Shown here: in pieces, positions 61,787 to 64,000 of the stretch
Layout: every line of letters starts with the position of its first letter
Numbering within the stretch: position 1 is the stretch's first letter
NCBI GenBank assembly: GCA_016841875.1
Contig: JAENYG010000002.1
Location: forward strand, 1 to 64,000
Length of the DNA: 64,000 bases
Direction: 5' to 3'
From: Syntrophomonas sp.
GTDB lineage: Bacteria > Bacillota > Syntrophomonadia > Syntrophomonadales > Syntrophomonadaceae
Translations under genes and position numbers: made by a program
The notes under the pieces: generated by a model
Told to the model about the DNA's origin: nothing
The model's input: only the letters and a program-made list of their open reading frames with translations
Databases searched by the model: none

Positions 61787-62656
61787 GTGAGGATTATCAA
61801 AAGCAGACCTGTTTTTATTTTATTTGTCATATTACTGATTTTAGCCTGCTGTACTACTTCAGCCCAGGCTGAATACGATATAAGTTACAGAAACTCTTGC
61901 ATACGTATCAGCACCCCAGTCGGGAATACCCAGAATGGAGCAGCAGAAGTAACGGGTAAAGCGGCCATATCGGAAGTCTGGTTCTGTGTGCGAGGCCCTA
62001 ATGATGAGCTGACTAAATACAAAGCTGATGTTGTCAATGGCATTTTCAAGGCCAAGCTATATCTTCGTTTTGGACCTGGAGAATACACGGTCTGGGCGGG
62101 AGATAATAGTTATAGGTTTGATGGGAGTATCCGATTTGAAATACATAATTACGGTTCAAGTGACAATCGCTATATAGCCCCTTCTATGTATGCCGATAGT
62201 GAACATCAGCAGATTATTGAACAAGCTCAGGAACTGGAATTAACAGGATTATCCGATAGAGAAAAAATCGAAATGATTCATAATTGGATGGCCCTTAATA
62301 TTGCCTATGATTGGAATTGCGTTAATAGGCCCTGGTTACCGGCCAGCCAGATAATCAATGAAAAAAAGGGTGTATGCAAGGATTACGCAGTTCTATTTGC
62401 AGCTCTGGCCCGGGCCAGTGGACTTCCATGCCGGATAGTGATTGGTGAAGTAAATATTAGCGATAGAATTATTGGTATGCATGCCTGGAATGAAGTCCTG
62501 ATGGAAGGAGAATGGGTACCTGTTGATGTATGTCTGGATGCAGGTTATATCAATACGCAATGCCAGTTTGTATTTGAGTATTCAAGTGAATATCTGCTGC
62601 CTGCTCCGGTCCACTTTGCCCTGACCCACCAAGCTACATCCATCAGCCCCTATTAA
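61787..62656 (+). CDS. Secreted transglutaminase-like protein
   Basis: About 289 aa. An N-terminal signal sequence (RIIKSRPVFILFVILLILACC, ending near AQA) leads to a beta domain (~30-130) and a transglutaminase-like core with the triad C197 in GVCKDYA, H232 in MHAWNEV and D247 in VPVDV. Such bacterial proteins act as cysteine proteases or cross-linkers at the cell surface; the substrate is unknown. Three starts are possible: GTG 61787 (AGGA 5 bp upstream) is taken because it puts the signal peptide first; ATG 61766 and ATG 61679 are alternatives. A strong terminator follows. Confidence 0.85.
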   Translation: MRIIKSRPVFILFVILLILACCTTSAQAEYDISYRNSCIRISTPVGNTQNGAAEVTGKAAISEVWFCVRGPNDELTKYKADVVNGIFKAKLYLRFGPGEYTVWAGDNSYRFDGSIRFEIHNYGSSDNRYIAPSMYADSEHQQIIEQAQELELTGLSDREKIEMIHNWMALNIAYDWNCVNRPWLPASQIINEKKGVCKDYAVLFAALARASGLPCRIVIGEVNISDRIIGMHAWNEVLMEGEWVPVDVCLDAGYINTQCQFVFEYSSEYLLPAPVHFALTHQATSISPY

Positions 62657-62713
62657 AAGCCTGACTATTTAACACTCAGTCAGTAGTTTTTCCAAATATC
62701 AGGATATGTAATG

Positions 62714-62750
62714 AGACCTCACAACCATATGTTGTGAGGTCTATATTTTT
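62714..62750 (+). terminator. Intrinsic terminator
   Basis: AGACCTCACAAC, loop CATAT, GTTGTGAGGTCT (12 bp perfect stem), then ATATTTTTC. Confidence 0.9.
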
Positions 62751-62817
62751 CTGAGCAATATCTTGATATTTACCACAGCTTCGCTTCGACATAGGATAAA
62801 TATTGTTTAAGCTGCCT

Positions 62818-62949
62818 CTACAGTCTTTGCAGCCGCCGCCGGGTAGCAAATTTTACTTCTTCCTCAAAACTTGAATTTTTAGATTTTCTAAGGATCAGCC
62901 CGGCTCCTACCAGGACCAGACCTAATCCATTTACTGCCAGTATAGTCAT
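62818..62949 (-). CDS. Small (43 aa) single-span membrane protein
   Basis: From ATG 62949 the frame reads MTILAVNGLGLVLVGAGLIL, a single hydrophobic span, then a polar, basic tail RKSKNSSFEEEVKFATRRR ending in LQRL. A GAGAGG ribosome binding site lies 9 bp upstream. The positive-outside tail pattern fits a span with cytoplasmic C-terminus. No family is recognised. The site, hydrophobic pattern and clean stop support a real gene. Confidence 0.55.
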   Translation of the reverse strand: MTILAVNGLGLVLVGAGLILRKSKNSSFEEEVKFATRRRLQRL

Positions 62950-63186
62950 CTGAAATTACCTCTCTTTCTGATTTTCGTTGGGTTGAACTTCATTTCAATT
63001 GCTTCTTAAAAATGAAGCATTAATCATCAAAATGGTTTCTGTTTTTTGTAGTATACAGGAGGATAATTACAAATGAGTTACAAGGAGAAGACATCTTATA
63101 AAAAAACCAGGTTATTTTCTGGTTATTTACATAACCTTGTTACAATAAAATTAACCTGGATAAGCTGAATATTGGAGGAAGATAGC

Positions 63187-64000
63187 ATGATAAAAAATCA
63201 GAAGAAATTGAAACTAGGTCTGGATATGATCATGATTTCAACTTTACTGGCATTAATGGTACCAACCATATTGAGTCAGGAAATACATGAATGGACTGGT
63301 TTGATTATTGGGGCAGCAATAATTTTGCACCTGGCTATGAACTGGCGATGGATAAAGAACGTGAGTAAAAATCTAATCAAAATATCTGGCCGTGCTAAAG
63401 TTATGTATATGCTGAATATCCTATTGCTGCTTGGTTTTACCTTTATTATTCTGAGTGGGATATATATGTCCGAGACCATCAATTTTTCCTGGTTGGGTCT
63501 GGGTTATAACCATAATAATGTATCCTGGAAGATAATACACACCACAATGGCTTATCTTACCTTGATAGTCGCGGGTATACATCTGGGCCTGAACTTCAGT
63601 TGGGTAATCAATAGTCTTAGAAACCAGCCCCGGTCAGCGGGGAAAACACAACTGGGTACTATAAAGCCGCTGATCAACACAGTGGTGCTGATCCTGATTC
63701 TGGCAGGAGGCATATATTCATTTTCCTATCTGGATTATGCTTCTAAAGCTAATCCGGCAGCACTAATTACTGCGTTAGAGCAGTGGGGTGAACCAGATGG
63801 TTTAGGAAGGGGAGGAGGCGGCAGCGAAGACCGTGTGAACAATGGTGAAGGATTTCGCGGCGGCAGAGCAAGCAGCCCAGGTGATAGCAGTACTTTACCA
63901 GTAGGATTTCCTGACCGAGGGCAACGGGGAGCAGGTGATGGGCTCCATGGGCAGTCTGGAGAAACCATCTATCTGCTGCTGGCCTTTGCCGGAGTTTATG
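63187..64000 (+). CDS. DUF4405-like cytochrome/membrane protein (partial, runs off the edge)
   Basis: Open from ATG 63187 (GGAGGAAGA site) to the window end, at least 271 aa. Four hydrophobic segments carry paired histidines: EIHEWTG, IILHLAMNWRWIK, KIIHTTMAYLTL and GIHLGLNFSW, the layout of DUF4405 proteins, taken to be b-type-heme-binding membrane proteins linked to flavin-based electron transfer. After ~residue 190 a Gly/Arg/Ser-rich low-complexity loop (~195-255) leads to another span at the edge. It likely acts in membrane electron transfer; the C-terminus is not seen. Confidence 0.75.
   Translation, partial: MIKNQKKLKLGLDMIMISTLLALMVPTILSQEIHEWTGLIIGAAIILHLAMNWRWIKNVSKNLIKISGRAKVMYMLNILLLLGFTFIILSGIYMSETINFSWLGLGYNHNNVSWKIIHTTMAYLTLIVAGIHLGLNFSWVINSLRNQPRSAGKTQLGTIKPLINTVVLILILAGGIYSFSYLDYASKANPAALITALEQWGEPDGLGRGGGGSEDRVNNGEGFRGGRASSPGDSSTLPVGFPDRGQRGAGDGLHGQSGETIYLLLAFAGVY

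Noticed and set aside
1-64000. tRNA, rRNA or CRISPR loci
   Set aside because: I scanned for GTTCGA-type T-arms, rRNA landmarks and regularly spaced repeats and found none I could support.

Overview
The window reads as chromosome of an anaerobic, spore-forming Firmicute that lives on fatty-acid beta-oxidation, most likely Syntrophomonadaceae (Syntrophomonas or close kin). The grounds are the density of acyl-CoA enzymes (three acyl-CoA dehydrogenases, three crotonase-fold enzymes, two CoA-transferases, several SDRs, two hot-dog thioesterases), an EtfAB/FixCX electron-transfer module, strong GGAGG ribosome binding sites with many TTG/GTG starts, a BclA-like spore-surface domain protein, and dispersed GGGACACGGGGACAGG palindromes of the kind linked to RAYT transposases. 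This is inference from gene content; no rRNA or tRNA gene was found to fix the taxonomy.

Layout. 0-9 kb: a truncated DUF2975 gene, two metallo-beta-lactamase-fold hydrolases, then a 3.6 kb segment (TetR regulator, molybdopterin oxidoreductase, BclA-like protein) bracketed by two direct copies of a ~195 bp element with 30 bp inverted ends; then a small XRE/membrane-protein pair and a tandem GNAT protein. 9-17 kb: a radical SAM protein, SDRs, two crotonases, a HesB/IscA-like gene with an in-frame UGA that fits selenocysteine, an HsmA-type gene broken by an amber codon, a PadR regulator with a long palindromic operator, a CoA-binding protein and a DUF6544-like protein. 17-22 kb: full-length carB without carA, a lipoprotein and a Gly-rich secreted protein. 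22-31 kb: an acyl-CoA dehydrogenase with its XRE regulator, divergent from a CoA-transferase plus AidB-like dehydrogenase operon; a two-component system; a second CoA-transferase.

31-43 kb: a decayed RAYT transposase flanked by its REP palindromes, an ADP-ribosylglycohydrolase, and then the main metabolic unit. A sigma-54 activator (33801-35687) lies directly upstream of etfB-etfA-fixC-fixX-acd-ech-sdr (36265-42654). A near-consensus -24/-12 promoter at 36100-36115 and two copies of a 16 bp direct repeat 54 bp apart upstream of it suggest that this acyl-CoA redox operon is switched on by the adjacent activator. 43-50 kb: thioesterases, a C_GCAxxG_C_C protein, pyruvate carboxylase, an HD-domain gene whose C-terminus is supplied by a REP palindrome, and an IS110 transposase with an internal deletion. 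50-64 kb: an ABC-F ATPase with degenerate motifs, secreted and membrane proteins, RtcB, HtpX, an RluA-type pseudouridine synthase, a membrane-anchored phosphoesterase, a transglutaminase-like protein, a 43-codon small membrane ORF, and a DUF4405 protein running off the right edge.

The most notable items are the candidate HesB selenoprotein, the sigma-54-controlled Etf/Fix acyl-CoA operon, the structured ~195 bp element with an apparent compensatory change between its two copies, and several unassigned structured-RNA candidates (13889-14014, 31749-31806, 9210-9257). No CRISPR array was seen.
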